This document shows, piece by piece, positions 36,035 to 45,416 of a stretch of DNA of 64,000 nt. The position numbers and the translations under genes were made by a program. The stretch spans positions 2,666,001 through 2,730,000 of the forward strand of contig NZ_CP032134.1 in the NCBI RefSeq assembly GCF_002165375.2, written 5' to 3'. The notes under the pieces were generated by a model that saw only the letters and a program-made list of their open reading frames with translations, searched no databases and was not told the DNA's origin. The number at the start of each line of letters is the position of its first letter. Within the stretch, counting starts at the first letter, position 1. This DNA is from Acinetobacter chinensis (GTDB lineage: Bacteria; Pseudomonadota; Gammaproteobacteria; Pseudomonadales; Moraxellaceae).

Positions 36035-36658
36035 TTATTTCATCCCAAAAATTAACTTTAACCCAAGCAAAGTCATCACCCCACCTGCAATACGGTCAAA
36101 CACTTTCTTAGACTTCAGATACACACGGCGTGGACCTTCCGCAGACAGAGCAACAGCGACCAGTGAATACCATCCTGCATCAATAAAAAAGCACAGCACA
36201 GGCAAAACCACATAAAAATAAGAAGGAATTTCTTTAGGTAAAAGTGCAGTAAAAATACTCGCCAGAACAATCGCAATTTTAGGATTACTCATTTGAGTGA
36301 TAAAGCCCAGACGGTATGCCTGAGCATAGCTCATCTGTTGAGCCCCACCATCTACAGCCTGCATCGGTTCTTTGGCATGTTTTATAATTTTATAAGCCAG
36401 CCACAGTAAATACAGACCACCGCAGATTTTTAAAGCCAGGTAGGCAGAGGGTACAGCCAGTAAAATTGCCTGTAAGCCCATCACTGCAAGCAGACCAAAC
36501 AGCGCAGCACCTGTGCCTGTTCCCAGTGCAGTAAACAGACCGTGTTTACGTGAAATTGCTATCGAATTTTTTGCTACATAAATAAAGGTTGGACCAGGAC
36601 TGATCGCACCCAGCATCAATGCCAGAGCAATTGAGCCTATAATCAATAACGATTCCAA
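36035..36658 (-). CDS. LysE/RhtB family amino-acid exporter
   Basis: 207-residue inner-membrane exporter with five or six helices. The signature SPGPTFIYVAKNSI (about 20-33) is the conserved LysE/RhtB N-terminal motif. It starts with TTG at 36658, supported by an AGGTGG ribosome site seven bases upstream and by the absence of a better ATG before the first helix. It is only distantly similar to the LysE-type gene at 24244, so this is not a recent duplication. Substrate unknown. Confidence 0.85.
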   Translation of the reverse strand: MESLLIIGSIALALMLGAISPGPTFIYVAKNSIAISRKHGLFTALGTGTGAALFGLLAVMGLQAILLAVPSAYLALKICGGLYLLWLAYKIIKHAKEPMQAVDGGAQQMSYAQAYRLGFITQMSNPKIAIVLASIFTALLPKEIPSYFYVVLPVLCFFIDAGWYSLVAVALSAEGPRRVYLKSKKVFDRIAGGVMTLLGLKLIFGMK

Positions 36659-36841
36659 AGTGCCACCTGAACAAAAAATTATGCTGCCGATTTTACGCCT
36701 GAATGCGTTATTTTTCTTTAAAAATTTACACTAATAAGCTTAAAAATAATTTTACTGATCAAAAGACTTCTGCCCAAAACAAATATACAGAAAAACACAG
36801 TCTCACTGTTCAGGTCATTCAGCACCGAACTTAGAGATCGG

Positions 36842-37033
36842 TTATGGTGTCTCACCGACAGGCAGGTTTTCACGAACACGCAGTTCTGCAACCTGATAAT
36901 CCTGATCATGCACAGGAACACCACCAATAATCATGGTTCGAGCTGTGGTTCTGGGTTTGTTCAGATCATCTTTGACATCACACGCCATCAATAGAAATAT
37001 GCTGCTGAACAAAACAGGGAACAGTTTTTTCAT
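36842..37033 (-). CDS. Small lipoprotein
   Basis: 63-residue predicted lipoprotein. Signal 1-17 with lipobox LLMAC and lipidated Cys18, then a short polar mature part (DVKDDLNKPR ... RENLPVGETP). The ATG at 37033 is preceded by GAGGG at good spacing; upstream in-frame starts would bury the signal. Function unknown. Confidence 0.72.
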   Translation of the reverse strand: MKKLFPVLFSSIFLLMACDVKDDLNKPRTTARTMIIGGVPVHDQDYQVAELRVRENLPVGETP

Positions 37034-37209
37034 GATCTGCCCTCTTATCATTATCTGTATGTCAACATAGCACACTGAGTGTTTTTTCACCATTATTTAA
37101 TCCTTAGCCGGTGAAGTGGATAAAAGTGCTTAGATTTACTCAAGTATTTTTAACCTGAAATCATTCACTTAATGACTGTTAACAATTCAGCACAGACATA
37201 AATATTTAC

Positions 37210-37229
37210 AACGGACAAAAATGTCCGTT
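37210..37229. promoter_or_regulatory. Probable TetR operator
   Basis: Perfect 8-bp inverted repeat AACGGACA / TGTCCGTT with a four-base A spacer, centred about 50 bases before the TetR gene start. Position and symmetry fit autoregulation and control of the downstream efflux genes. Confidence 0.7.
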
Positions 37230-37269
37230 AAATACACTCTATTCCCTGAACTGTTTAAAGCCGTTTTTC

Positions 37270-37830
37270 ATGCAGCCTGTTATCCCGAAAAGACAATTAC
37301 AAGCCAGCCAGAACCGTGAAGATTTACTTGAAGCAGCATTAAAAATTTTCCGTCTGCATGGTATCCGTGCGCCCCTGCAACTCATTATTGAAGAAGCCGG
37401 TGTAGGCAGAGCCACTTTTTACCGTAATTTTCAGGACAGACGCGCGTTGGTCATCGCTTTGATGGAGCAGGCACTCGACCGTCTGGAAATTCGGGCAGCC
37501 AGATATGCGCCCTATCCTGATGGTTTTTTACGTCTGATCAAAAACCATGTCGACAATCTTCCCTATCTGACTGCACTGATGGAATACTGGCGTGTGATCA
37601 GTTATGACGACCCTGTTCTGGTTGAGATTTATCAACGACGGGATCAGTTATTACAGCCCCTGATTGATCAGGCTATTGCGCACGGCGTGTGTCGAGCAGA
37701 CTTCAGCTCTAAAGATTACGCCATGATTACTGCTATTTTGCGTTCATCATTCCAGGGAATGGATGATGAGGCACAGCGTGCGCTGGCAAAACGGGCACTG
37801 GATCTACTCATTCACGGCATTCGACCGTAA
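37270..37830 (+). CDS. TetR family transcriptional regulator
   Basis: 186-residue repressor. The N-terminal helix-turn-helix is typical: REDLLEAALKIFRLHGIRAPLQ (about 17-38, with the IEEAGVGRATFYRNF recognition part at about 42-56). The C-terminal ligand-binding half is variable. It starts the TetR-MFS-HlyD cluster, and the MFS gene begins 11 bases after its stop. It most likely represses this operon through the inverted repeat upstream and is released by a pump substrate; that role is inferred from arrangement. Confidence 0.92.
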   Translation: MQPVIPKRQLQASQNREDLLEAALKIFRLHGIRAPLQLIIEEAGVGRATFYRNFQDRRALVIALMEQALDRLEIRAARYAPYPDGFLRLIKNHVDNLPYLTALMEYWRVISYDDPVLVEIYQRRDQLLQPLIDQAIAHGVCRADFSSKDYAMITAILRSSFQGMDDEAQRALAKRALDLLIHGIRP

Positions 37831-37841
37831 ACGGGGGCACA

Positions 37842-39518
37842 ATGGACAAAATGCCACGGCTGCTTGAACCTGCCCCCGATTGGACAGCTGAAGAAAAACC
37901 CACACTGCCAGGCTCACCTGCAGCAATTGCACATCCTGCACATAAGCGCTATCTGTATTTTATCATTGGGCTGTTCGTTGCCATCTGCGGGAGTCTGAGT
38001 AACGGTTTTATTACCGCCAATCTCCCTGTTATTCAGGGTGAATATGCACTGACACCGAGCCAGACGGCCTGGATTCCAGCCGTCTATGTCATGGCAAATA
38101 TCAGTTCAAACCTCATTCTGTTTAAAGCCCGTCAGCAATATGGTCTAAGACTTTTTTCAGAAGTCGGACTGGTGCTTTTTATTGTTGTGCTGGTTTTACA
38201 TATTTTTGTGCATACCTATGAAATGGCTCTGTTTGTCCGTTTCATCAGTGGTCTGGTTTCAGCTCCACTGAGTTCCCTGGGGATGTATTACATTATGCAG
38301 GCATTTCAGCGGGCGCATTTCGGGCGGGCGATTTATCTGGCGCTGGGTTTTCAGCAGCTGGGGATTCCTCTTGCCTGGATCATTTCTCCGTACATTGTCG
38401 ATGTAAATGACTGGAGTGTGCTGTATACATTTGAACTGGGACTGGCGCTGTGCTGTCTGGCAATGGTAGTGTCCTTAAAACTGCCACGCAGTCTGAGAAT
38501 TGCAGTGTTTGAAAAGCAGGATTTCTTCACCTTTGCCCTGCTCGCACCTGGTTTTGCCATGCTCTGTATTGTTCTGACTCAGGGACCTGTGCTGTGGTGG
38601 TTTGAAGCGCAATGGCTGGGGTATGTGCTGATCGCTGGTTTCTGTCTGGTCTGTATTGGGCTTACTTATGAACATTTTCGGGTTAATCCACTGATCATTA
38701 CCCGATGGCTGGGTACATCTTCAACCCTGAAGTTTATTTTTGGTGCATTAGCCATCCGCTTTTTAATGTCTGAACAGACTTATGCTGCTGTCAGTTTTCT
38801 GAAAACCATGGGAATGGGACCTGATCAGTTTGTATCGTTGTATATGGTGATTTTCCTGGGGATTGTCTCTGGTACTGTTTTCAGCGCCATGACATTCAAG
38901 CGTGAACGTATGATCATTCATCTGATTGCCGCAGAGGTGCTGATTTTACTTGCCTGTGCGCTGGATTATCATCTGACCAGTGACGTCCGTCCTGCCAGTT
39001 TTTACCGCAGCCAGTTCCTCGTCGGTTTTGCCAGTGGCATGTTTATTGGTCCATTACTGCTGACAGGCATTGTCCGTGCGCTGCAGAAAGGCCCCTCACA
39101 TATGGTCACTTTTGTGGTGCTGTTTTCTGCGACACAAAGCTTCGGTGGCTTACTTGGAAATTGTTTTTTTTCAACCTATCAACAGATCCGGACGCAGAAC
39201 TACCGTACAGAACTGGTCAGTAATCTGTCTGATACCAATCCTGTTGTTGCTCAGCGAGTCTTAAGCTATCAGCAGGCTGCAGCCAGATACACCCTCGACC
39301 CGTCACTTGAGCAGAATCAGGCAGTACGTGATCTGAATCAGGTGATTTTACGTGAGGCACAGGTTCGTGCTTATAATGATGTGATCGCCCTGAATGGCAT
39401 ATTTGCAGTTCTGCTGCTGCTCTGGGGTACCTATAATATTGCAGTCAGTAAATATCAGCTCAGAAAACAACAAAGGTCTGAACAACAACAGTCCACACAG
39501 ACGGTAAACAGCTCCTGA
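37842..39518 (+). CDS. MFS efflux transporter, EmrB/DHA2-like
   Basis: 558-residue inner-membrane protein with about 14 hydrophobic segments. An N-terminal cytoplasmic leader of about 35 residues precedes TM1 (LYFIIGLFVAICGSLSNGF). Motif A is poorly kept, but the length, 14-TM layout and partner HlyD-type gene fit the DHA2 drug/proton antiporter group (EmrB-like). Several FarB/EmrB-like proteins of this size pump fatty acids, hydrophobic drugs or uncouplers. The substrate is unassigned. The C-terminus ends in a Gln/Ser-rich tail. Confidence 0.88.
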   Translation: MDKMPRLLEPAPDWTAEEKPTLPGSPAAIAHPAHKRYLYFIIGLFVAICGSLSNGFITANLPVIQGEYALTPSQTAWIPAVYVMANISSNLILFKARQQYGLRLFSEVGLVLFIVVLVLHIFVHTYEMALFVRFISGLVSAPLSSLGMYYIMQAFQRAHFGRAIYLALGFQQLGIPLAWIISPYIVDVNDWSVLYTFELGLALCCLAMVVSLKLPRSLRIAVFEKQDFFTFALLAPGFAMLCIVLTQGPVLWWFEAQWLGYVLIAGFCLVCIGLTYEHFRVNPLIITRWLGTSSTLKFIFGALAIRFLMSEQTYAAVSFLKTMGMGPDQFVSLYMVIFLGIVSGTVFSAMTFKRERMIIHLIAAEVLILLACALDYHLTSDVRPASFYRSQFLVGFASGMFIGPLLLTGIVRALQKGPSHMVTFVVLFSATQSFGGLLGNCFFSTYQQIRTQNYRTELVSNLSDTNPVVAQRVLSYQQAAARYTLDPSLEQNQAVRDLNQVILREAQVRAYNDVIALNGIFAVLLLLWGTYNIAVSKYQLRKQQRSEQQQSTQTVNSS

Positions 39519-39582
39519 TAAGTTTCAACCGAACATTATTGAAGTAAATATATTTTGCCCTGACCTAAAACTGATTTTGAGA

Positions 39583-40716
39583 ATGACCATGCCACAAGAT
39601 GAAAATAAACCTGCTGCCCCAGAAAATACACAACAGACAGATACAGCACCAGCACTGACGCCACCACCGTCCAGCAAACTGATTCCAACAGCGAAACGGA
39701 CATTGATTCTGATGTTCTTTGTTCTGCTGGCCGGGATTTTAATCATTATGTGGGCATGGAAAATCGGACCATTCAACACCAGTCTTGAGTCAACCGAAAA
39801 CAGTTATATCAAAGGCAAAACCACTGTGCTCTCCTCTCAGATCAACGGCTATGTGAAAGATGTACTGGTGACAGACTTTGATCATGTCAGGCAGGGACAG
39901 GTACTCATGCACATTGACACCACCACCTATGATCAGAAAGTCACTCAGGCGGAAGCAGGTGTGGATCAGGCAAATACCACACTGGCAAATCAGACTCAGG
40001 CAATTGAACAGCGTAAAGCAGATATTGTGGCAGCACAGGCAAAAGTGGAACAGTCTCAGGCAAGCTATGATTTATCGGTTGCTCAGTTGAACCGTTATCG
40101 TCAGCTGGGAAACAGTGGTGCAGCTTCCAGAACAGAACAGGACAATGCAGCAGCAGATGTGAAAAATAATCTGGCTCTGCTGAAACAGGCAAAAGCAAAT
40201 GTTCTGGTCGCACAGGCAGCATTAAAAACAGCGGAAGTCGCGCAGTCGGGTCTTCAGGCACAGGTCACCAACGCAAAAGCACAGCTGGATCAGGCCACCA
40301 CTACCAAAGACTACAGTGTGATCACAGCACCCATGGATGGTCAGCTGAGTGAGGTCAGCCCACGCGTCGGGCAGTATGTTGCTGCCGGTACACAGCTAAT
40401 GTACCTGATTCCCCGACAGACCTGGGTCACAGCAAACTTTAAGGAAACCCAGATCAGTCAGATGAAACTGGGGCAAAAAGCAACTTTCAAGGTCGATGCA
40501 TTAGGACATAAGGAATTTACAGGTCATGTCGAAGAAATTTCTCCAGCTGCCGGTTCTGAGTTCAGTGTCCTAAAACCTGATAACACGACGGGGAACTTTA
40601 CCAAAGTGGTGCAGCGCATCTCTGTACGCATCGCAATTGATCCCAATCAGCCAGGCATGGAAAACTTACGTCCAGGTATGTCGGTGGTGACTTCTGTAGA
40701 TACATCCTCCAGATAG
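39583..40716 (+). CDS. HlyD/EmrA-like efflux adaptor
   Basis: 377-residue membrane fusion protein anchored by one TM (about 41-60, RTLILMFFVLLAGILIIMW). It has a lipoyl half motif near YIKGKTTVLSSQINGYVKDV, a long coiled-coil hairpin of Ala/Gln repeats (about 125-235), then the second lipoyl half (ITAPMDGQLSEVSPRVGQYV) and a beta-barrel. It pairs with the MFS pump just upstream (64 bases), as EmrA pairs with EmrB. ATGs at 39583 and 39589 both give the same protein apart from two residues. The outer-membrane channel must come from elsewhere. Confidence 0.9.
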   Translation: MTMPQDENKPAAPENTQQTDTAPALTPPPSSKLIPTAKRTLILMFFVLLAGILIIMWAWKIGPFNTSLESTENSYIKGKTTVLSSQINGYVKDVLVTDFDHVRQGQVLMHIDTTTYDQKVTQAEAGVDQANTTLANQTQAIEQRKADIVAAQAKVEQSQASYDLSVAQLNRYRQLGNSGAASRTEQDNAAADVKNNLALLKQAKANVLVAQAALKTAEVAQSGLQAQVTNAKAQLDQATTTKDYSVITAPMDGQLSEVSPRVGQYVAAGTQLMYLIPRQTWVTANFKETQISQMKLGQKATFKVDALGHKEFTGHVEEISPAAGSEFSVLKPDNTTGNFTKVVQRISVRIAIDPNQPGMENLRPGMSVVTSVDTSSR

Positions 40717-40779
40717 CACTGTTTCAGGTGTCTGTTTCCGCTAAAATAGCGTTATGTTTTTCATGCAAAAGCCTGAACG

Positions 40780-41664
40780 ATGTTCGACCAGATTGCACAA
40801 CGTATTCCAACCCAGACCATATACTTTGAAGATGCCCCAACGGTTCAGATCGCCATTAAACGACTGGATATGGTTCATCCGCGTATTTCGGGCAATAAAT
40901 TTTTTAAACTGAAATACAACTTTGCAGAAGCACTCCGGCTCGGGAAAAAATGCATCATCAGCTTTGGTGGTGCTTATTCCAATCATATTGCCGCCACAGC
41001 ATACGCAGCTCACCTGCACGGTTTTCAAAGCATCGGTATTATCCGTGGGGAAGAACTTGCCCATAGAGCTCTCAACTCAACCCTGCAAACCGCGCAGCAA
41101 TATGGCATGCAGTTTCAGTTTGTTTCACGTGAACAATACCGATCAAAAGACACAGCAGACTTTTTACATTCTTTAAATCTGCAATATCCAGATGCATATA
41201 TTATTCCCGAAGGTGGTACCAATGCACTCGCCATCCAGGGCTGCTCAGAAATCCTGACTGACTTTGATCGACAGCATTATGATGTGATCTGCTGTGCGGT
41301 GGGCACTGGCGGCACCATTTCAGGACTGATTGAAGCCAGTGCATCGCATCAGCGCATTCTAGGGTTCTCTGCATTGAAAGGTGATTTTCTGCAGAACGAT
41401 GTTGCTCAGTGGACTGAAAAGAAAAACTGGAAAATTATGGATGATTACTGCTGTGGGGGCTATGCCAGAACTTCTACGGAACTGTTGCAGTTTATGCATT
41501 TTTTTGAAATGCAGTATCAGATTCCACTGGAACAGGTCTATACCGCAAAAATGCTGATGGGACTGTCCGACTTACTTAAAAAAGATTATTTCCCGGCAGA
41601 AACCCGTATACTGGTGATTCATACCGGTGGTTTACAGGGACGCAATATACCTGAAAATACCTGA
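40780..41664 (+). CDS. PLP-dependent ACC deaminase / D-cysteine desulfhydrase family enzyme
   Basis: 294-residue fold type II PLP enzyme. The PLP lysine is expected at Lys40 in ISGNKFFKLKYN, where ACC deaminase has GGNK. The SFGGAYSNHIAATA block (61-74) matches the catalytic serine and asparagine region, and GTGGTISGLIE (about 170-180) is the phosphate-binding loop. It is shorter than typical ACC deaminases (about 340 residues), so D-cysteine desulfhydrase or a related lyase is the safer reading. Not in an operon with neighbours. Substrate not determined from sequence. Confidence 0.85.
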   Translation: MFDQIAQRIPTQTIYFEDAPTVQIAIKRLDMVHPRISGNKFFKLKYNFAEALRLGKKCIISFGGAYSNHIAATAYAAHLHGFQSIGIIRGEELAHRALNSTLQTAQQYGMQFQFVSREQYRSKDTADFLHSLNLQYPDAYIIPEGGTNALAIQGCSEILTDFDRQHYDVICCAVGTGGTISGLIEASASHQRILGFSALKGDFLQNDVAQWTEKKNWKIMDDYCCGGYARTSTELLQFMHFFEMQYQIPLEQVYTAKMLMGLSDLLKKDYFPAETRILVIHTGGLQGRNIPENT

Positions 41665-41802
41665 CAGACCTGTATCTGTTCAGAATTGAGGGCTGATGAT
41701 TTTTCAAAACCTCCATATCAGCCTGTCGATGCGAATAGTCCTGAAAATTACATTAAAAATGACTATAATGCCCTGCTTTCCATCTCCCCCTAAGAGTTTA
41801 AG

Positions 41803-43002
41803 ATGTCCTCACCTTATTACGATGTCGTTGTCCTTGGCGCAGGCGCTTCTGGCTTAATGCTGGCTGCAAAGGCAGGTGCCCGTGGCCGTAAAGTACTGGT
41901 GCTGGAAAAAGCCAACAAAATCGGCAAAAAAATTCTGATGTCGGGTGGAGGGAAATGTAATTTCACCAATTTATATGTAGAGCCTGAAAACTTTATTTCC
42001 CATAATCCCCATTTTGTCATTTCAGCACTGAGCCGTTATACCAACTGGGATTTTATTGGTATGGTCTGTGAATACGGCATTGAATATGAAGAACGTAAAC
42101 ACGGTCAGCTGTTTACTCTAAACGGTGCCAAAGAAATTTTAGCCATGTTGCTGAACGAGTGCGACAAAACAGGCAATGTACAGATTAAAACCAGCTGTGA
42201 AGTTAAAGCAGTCACTGCACAGAATGACTCCGGCTTTCAGGTGGCAACCTCCACTGGCAATTTCCAGGCCGCCTCTGTGGTCGTGGCTTCAGGGGGATTA
42301 TCCATTCCTACACTGGGTGGTTCAGGTATTGGTTATGATATTGCCCGCAGTTTCGGACACTCCATTTATCCGACCCGTGCAGGTCTGGTGCCTTTTACAT
42401 TTACAGATGGCTTTAAGGAAGTCACCACACGTTTAAGTGGAAATGCTGTCGAAGCCACACTGTCCAATGAATTAAACAGTTTTACCGAAGCTTTACTGTT
42501 TACACACCGTGGTTTAAGTGGTCCAAGCTCGCTGCAGCTTTCCAATTACTGGGATGCAGGACAACGCTTCAATATCGACTTTTTACCTTCAGTCGATCTG
42601 ACTGAATTCTTTAAAGCCAAAAAACAGTCACAGCCCAAAGTATTGTTACGTACTTTGCTGGCTGAACATTTTCCTAAAAGCGTAGTCGTTGAATTACAGA
42701 ATCTGATCTGGGCTGATCAGGCTGAATTACAGATTGGTAATTTCAGTGATGAAAAACTGGAAAATATTGCTCGAAAAATTCATTGTTTTGAAGTCAAACC
42801 ATCAGGAACTGAAGGCTATCGCACAGCAGAGGTCACACTGGGTGGTGTGGATACAGCAGAAGTTTCTTCCAAAACCATGGAAAGTAAAAAACAGAAAGGT
42901 TTATATTTTATTGGTGAAGTTCTGGATGTTTCGGGTCATTTAGGTGGATTTAATTTCCAATGGGCATGGGCATCAGCACATGCCGCATCAGAATTTGTAT
43001 AG
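41803..43002 (+). CDS. NAD(P)/FAD-dependent oxidoreductase, YhiN/HI0933 family
   Basis: 399-residue flavoprotein of unassigned physiological role. A Rossmann FAD-binding motif GAGASG is at 12-17, followed by the family-specific LMSGGGKCNFTN (about 45-56). The VVASGGLSIPTLGGSGIGYDIA segment (about 160-180) and the C-terminal GEVLDVSGHLGGFNFQWAW (about 370-388) are characteristic of the HI0933-like family. It probably uses a redox partner rather than being membrane-bound. Single gene. Confidence 0.9.
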   Translation: MSSPYYDVVVLGAGASGLMLAAKAGARGRKVLVLEKANKIGKKILMSGGGKCNFTNLYVEPENFISHNPHFVISALSRYTNWDFIGMVCEYGIEYEERKHGQLFTLNGAKEILAMLLNECDKTGNVQIKTSCEVKAVTAQNDSGFQVATSTGNFQAASVVVASGGLSIPTLGGSGIGYDIARSFGHSIYPTRAGLVPFTFTDGFKEVTTRLSGNAVEATLSNELNSFTEALLFTHRGLSGPSSLQLSNYWDAGQRFNIDFLPSVDLTEFFKAKKQSQPKVLLRTLLAEHFPKSVVVELQNLIWADQAELQIGNFSDEKLENIARKIHCFEVKPSGTEGYRTAEVTLGGVDTAEVSSKTMESKKQKGLYFIGEVLDVSGHLGGFNFQWAWASAHAASEFV

Positions 43003-43018
43003 CAGCGTTTTTTATCGC

Positions 43019-43159
43019 TTATTCAAGATAGTCGGTACGGAATAACATCAGATGATGTTTTTGCTGAACTCTTGAAATTGCAGAACTCATTGCACAGTTC
43101 TTCTCCTGGCTGAATGTAGAAGAACGCTGCTGAAAACGGCTGAAAATTAATTTAAACAT
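43019..43159 (-). CDS. Candidate small protein, 46 residues
   Basis: Too short for routine calling. The ATG at 43159 follows AAGAGGGG at good spacing. The product is basic with an amphipathic start (MFKLIFSRFQQRSSTFSQEK) and a Ser/Gln/His-rich second half, and ends at TAA 43019. No known family. It is antisense-oriented just behind the YhiN-type gene. The strong ribosome site is the main support; a conserved cross-species sequence would confirm it. Confidence 0.45.
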   Translation of the reverse strand: MFKLIFSRFQQRSSTFSQEKNCAMSSAISRVQQKHHLMLFRTDYLE

Positions 43160-43238
43160 TATATATCCCCTCTTATTATGCCTATATACATCCTTATATG
43201 TATACGCAATTTATATGCCATATTTATGACATTAAGTT

Positions 43239-43259
43239 AGTGTCTATCCCTTAGACACT
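43239..43259 (+). terminator. Stem-loop between the 43019 and 43300 genes
   Basis: Perfect 8-bp arms AGTGTCTA / TAGACACT, a five-base loop, then TTATTTTT on the plus strand. It may be a plus-strand terminator for the 41803 gene or a regulatory hairpin in the leader of the small minus-strand genes. A second A+T inverted repeat, TATACAT / ATGTATA, is at about 43185-43204. Confidence 0.5.
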
Positions 43260-43299
43260 TTATTTTTAACATAAAAAATATCATAACACGAATAATATT

Positions 43300-43473
43300 T
43301 TAAGGATTTTCAGAAACTTGATGGGACTTTTCCTCAGTCTTTTCAGCAACCTGTGACTTCTGTTCCACTTTTGGCTTGGAAAATACAAATTTGTAGGCAC
43401 TCGCAAGGAAACCAACAGTAATTCCGGCGATAACAATGGGAGCAATAAATTTATTTGGTGCCTTTCTGGACAT
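43300..43473 (-). CDS. Small single-helix membrane protein
   Basis: 57-residue protein with a short basic N-terminus (MSRKAPNKF), one hydrophobic helix (about 10-28, IAPIVIAGITVGFLASAYKF) and a charged Lys/Glu/Gln tail, so likely N-in with a periplasmic tail. The ATG at 43473 fits an AGAGGT ribosome site; an ATG two codons earlier is too close to it. Function unknown. It lies about 100 bases downstream of the channel gene on the same strand and may be co-transcribed. Confidence 0.62.
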   Translation of the reverse strand: MSRKAPNKFIAPIVIAGITVGFLASAYKFVFSKPKVEQKSQVAEKTEEKSHQVSENP

Positions 43474-43569
43474 GATCATAACCTCTTTACATAATATTGA
43501 AGACCAAGCACACCTCAATGTGATTGATCTTCGAAACAAATTACAGGTTAATTCGGGTCAAATTCAAAA

Positions 43570-45141
43570 TTACTCTGCACTGCTATGACCATTATTGTCC
43601 TGAGCAGCAGGTGTAGCCGGGCTGACAGCAGGTGCAGCAGCATTTTTCGGATGTAATGGATTTGGCTGATTACCTTCTTTTTTTGCCTTGTCCACCAGAT
43701 CAGACAGCAGACGCTCTGCCGGCTGACGGCCACCCAGACCAAATGCCAGCGCAAATGCAACTGCTACAGCGCCCAGCGTCAGACCGAATGCAAGATTGAC
43801 AATCGAATCAGCTATACCCATTGCCCGCAGTCCCATTGCCACAACCAGTCCCATGATCAGTACACGGACCAGACCGGCAAGCCAGCGTGAACTGTTGTAT
43901 TCACCTCGCTGTACGACATTTGCCACCACATTTGCCAGCCAGAAACCGATGACCAGAATCACCGCACCAAGCAGAATATTTGCACCAAAATGGATAAACA
44001 TTGCGATCAGACTGCTGATCTGTTCAAAACCAAGTCGGTTCGCTGCTTCAGATACGGCAAACAGCATGGTAAAAAACACTACCAGATAACCGACTGCACC
44101 CGATACTTTGGTTGTCCCTAAAAAGCGCTGAATATCCAGTTTAGCTGGAACTTCATCAACACCCGTACCCGCAATAATTTCAGACAGCAGATTTGCCACA
44201 AAGCGTGAAACCACATAGGCAATAATCAGAATCAGACCTGCCGCGATAATGTGCGGTACTGCATTCATGATTTCATTCAGCATGGCAGTTGCAGGCTGAG
44301 AAATAGCCTCTACACCAAGCGCTTCAAATGCGATAATCAACGACGTGATAATCACAATGGCAAATACAAATGAGCCCAGCACTTTAGGTAAATCAGAGCT
44401 TTTGAACAGACCAATTTTCTGTGCCTGCTGCTGAAGTCCCAGACTGCGTGTCAGGCCTTCCACAATTCCCCGTACAATTTTTGCCAGAATATATCCAGCA
44501 AAAACAATCACGCCTGCAATAAAGATATTCGGCAGGAACAGAACAGCTTCATTCACCATATTCTGTACAGGGAACAGCAGACCATTCAGTCCCAGTATTG
44601 AAAGTACGATTGGCAGGAATAACAGCAGAACAAGCCAGTAAACAATCTCGCTGATATTTTCACTGATCGGGCTTACACCAACCTCAGCACTGAGTTTTTC
44701 ATCCAGCTGAGTTTTACTCAACAGTTTCTGAAGTCCGACTTTAACCAGATTTGCAAAGATCCATCCAACGAAACCAATCGCAATCGCAGCAAGCAACTGT
44801 GGTACAAAGAGCAGGAACTGCTGAATCATATTACTGAATGGACCACTGACACTGGTCAGATTCAGCACATTAAGCGCGCCAATCACAGCAATAATCATGA
44901 CCAGCCAGAAAATCACTCTGCCGACAATGCTTTCAATATTTGAACGGTGACCTGTGGCTTTGGACAGATGCTGATCCGTGCCTAATTTTTCAAGTAATTT
45001 TTTAGCACCTGCTGCAATAATCAGTGCAAGAATCCACCCCACCAGCAGGATTGCAACAGCTGCCAGGACCGGATGAAACTGCTCCCAGTAATACTGAGCA
45101 TCAAGCCGTGCGCCTGGTCCTCCAGAAAAATAATCATTCAT
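43570..45141 (-). CDS. TM-helix-repeat mechanosensitive-type channel protein
   Basis: 523-residue inner-membrane protein built from repeated hydrophobic helices, each with a G-W/Y-I-x-A motif (LLVGWILALIIA, GFVGWIFANLV, VFAGYILAKIV, ILIIAYVVSRFV, VIGFWLANVV), about ten segments in pairs. This is the layout of the TM-helix repeat (PF05552-like) proteins placed near MscS channels. The C-terminal MscS-like domain is short (FGLTLGAVAVAFALAFGLGGRQ, about 470-490), followed by a Pro/Ala-rich tail. The ATG at 45141 follows AGAGGATAA, a strong ribosome site; upstream extension lacks support. Role in osmotic adaptation is inferred. Confidence 0.82.
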   Translation of the reverse strand: MNDYFSGGPGARLDAQYYWEQFHPVLAAVAILLVGWILALIIAAGAKKLLEKLGTDQHLSKATGHRSNIESIVGRVIFWLVMIIAVIGALNVLNLTSVSGPFSNMIQQFLLFVPQLLAAIAIGFVGWIFANLVKVGLQKLLSKTQLDEKLSAEVGVSPISENISEIVYWLVLLLFLPIVLSILGLNGLLFPVQNMVNEAVLFLPNIFIAGVIVFAGYILAKIVRGIVEGLTRSLGLQQQAQKIGLFKSSDLPKVLGSFVFAIVIITSLIIAFEALGVEAISQPATAMLNEIMNAVPHIIAAGLILIIAYVVSRFVANLLSEIIAGTGVDEVPAKLDIQRFLGTTKVSGAVGYLVVFFTMLFAVSEAANRLGFEQISSLIAMFIHFGANILLGAVILVIGFWLANVVANVVQRGEYNSSRWLAGLVRVLIMGLVVAMGLRAMGIADSIVNLAFGLTLGAVAVAFALAFGLGGRQPAERLLSDLVDKAKKEGNQPNPLHPKNAAAPAVSPATPAAQDNNGHSSAE

Positions 45142-45303
45142 TTCTATTATCCTCTTGTTATTTAAATATATATTATTTGACTTAAACCACGTTCTGCATG
45201 ACCTTTTTAAAGCTGAAAGCTTATGTTTCAACCTTAAGTTTTGATCATTTTATATTCAACAATATTTCGCATAACTACTACAAAACAGGCACAAACTCAC
45301 ATT

Positions 45304-45332
45304 AAAAAGGCTCTATCAATAGAGCCTTTTTT
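45304..45332. terminator. Bidirectional terminator or attenuator upstream of the channel gene
   Basis: AAAAAGGCTCTAT, a short loop, ATAGAGCCTTTTTT: symmetrical stem with A and T flanks. It can stop transcription from the 45417 gene (minus). Confidence 0.88.
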
Positions 45333-45416
45333 CAGTATTTTTCAAATAATTTAAATCAGATGAGAACAGAAAACCCTGTCAGAGCTCATGAATACACTGC
45401 CCCTCTTAGACGACAG

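Noticed and set aside
24244..36658. Two LysE/RhtB genes as a duplication
   Set aside because: They share only family motifs and have clearly different sequences.
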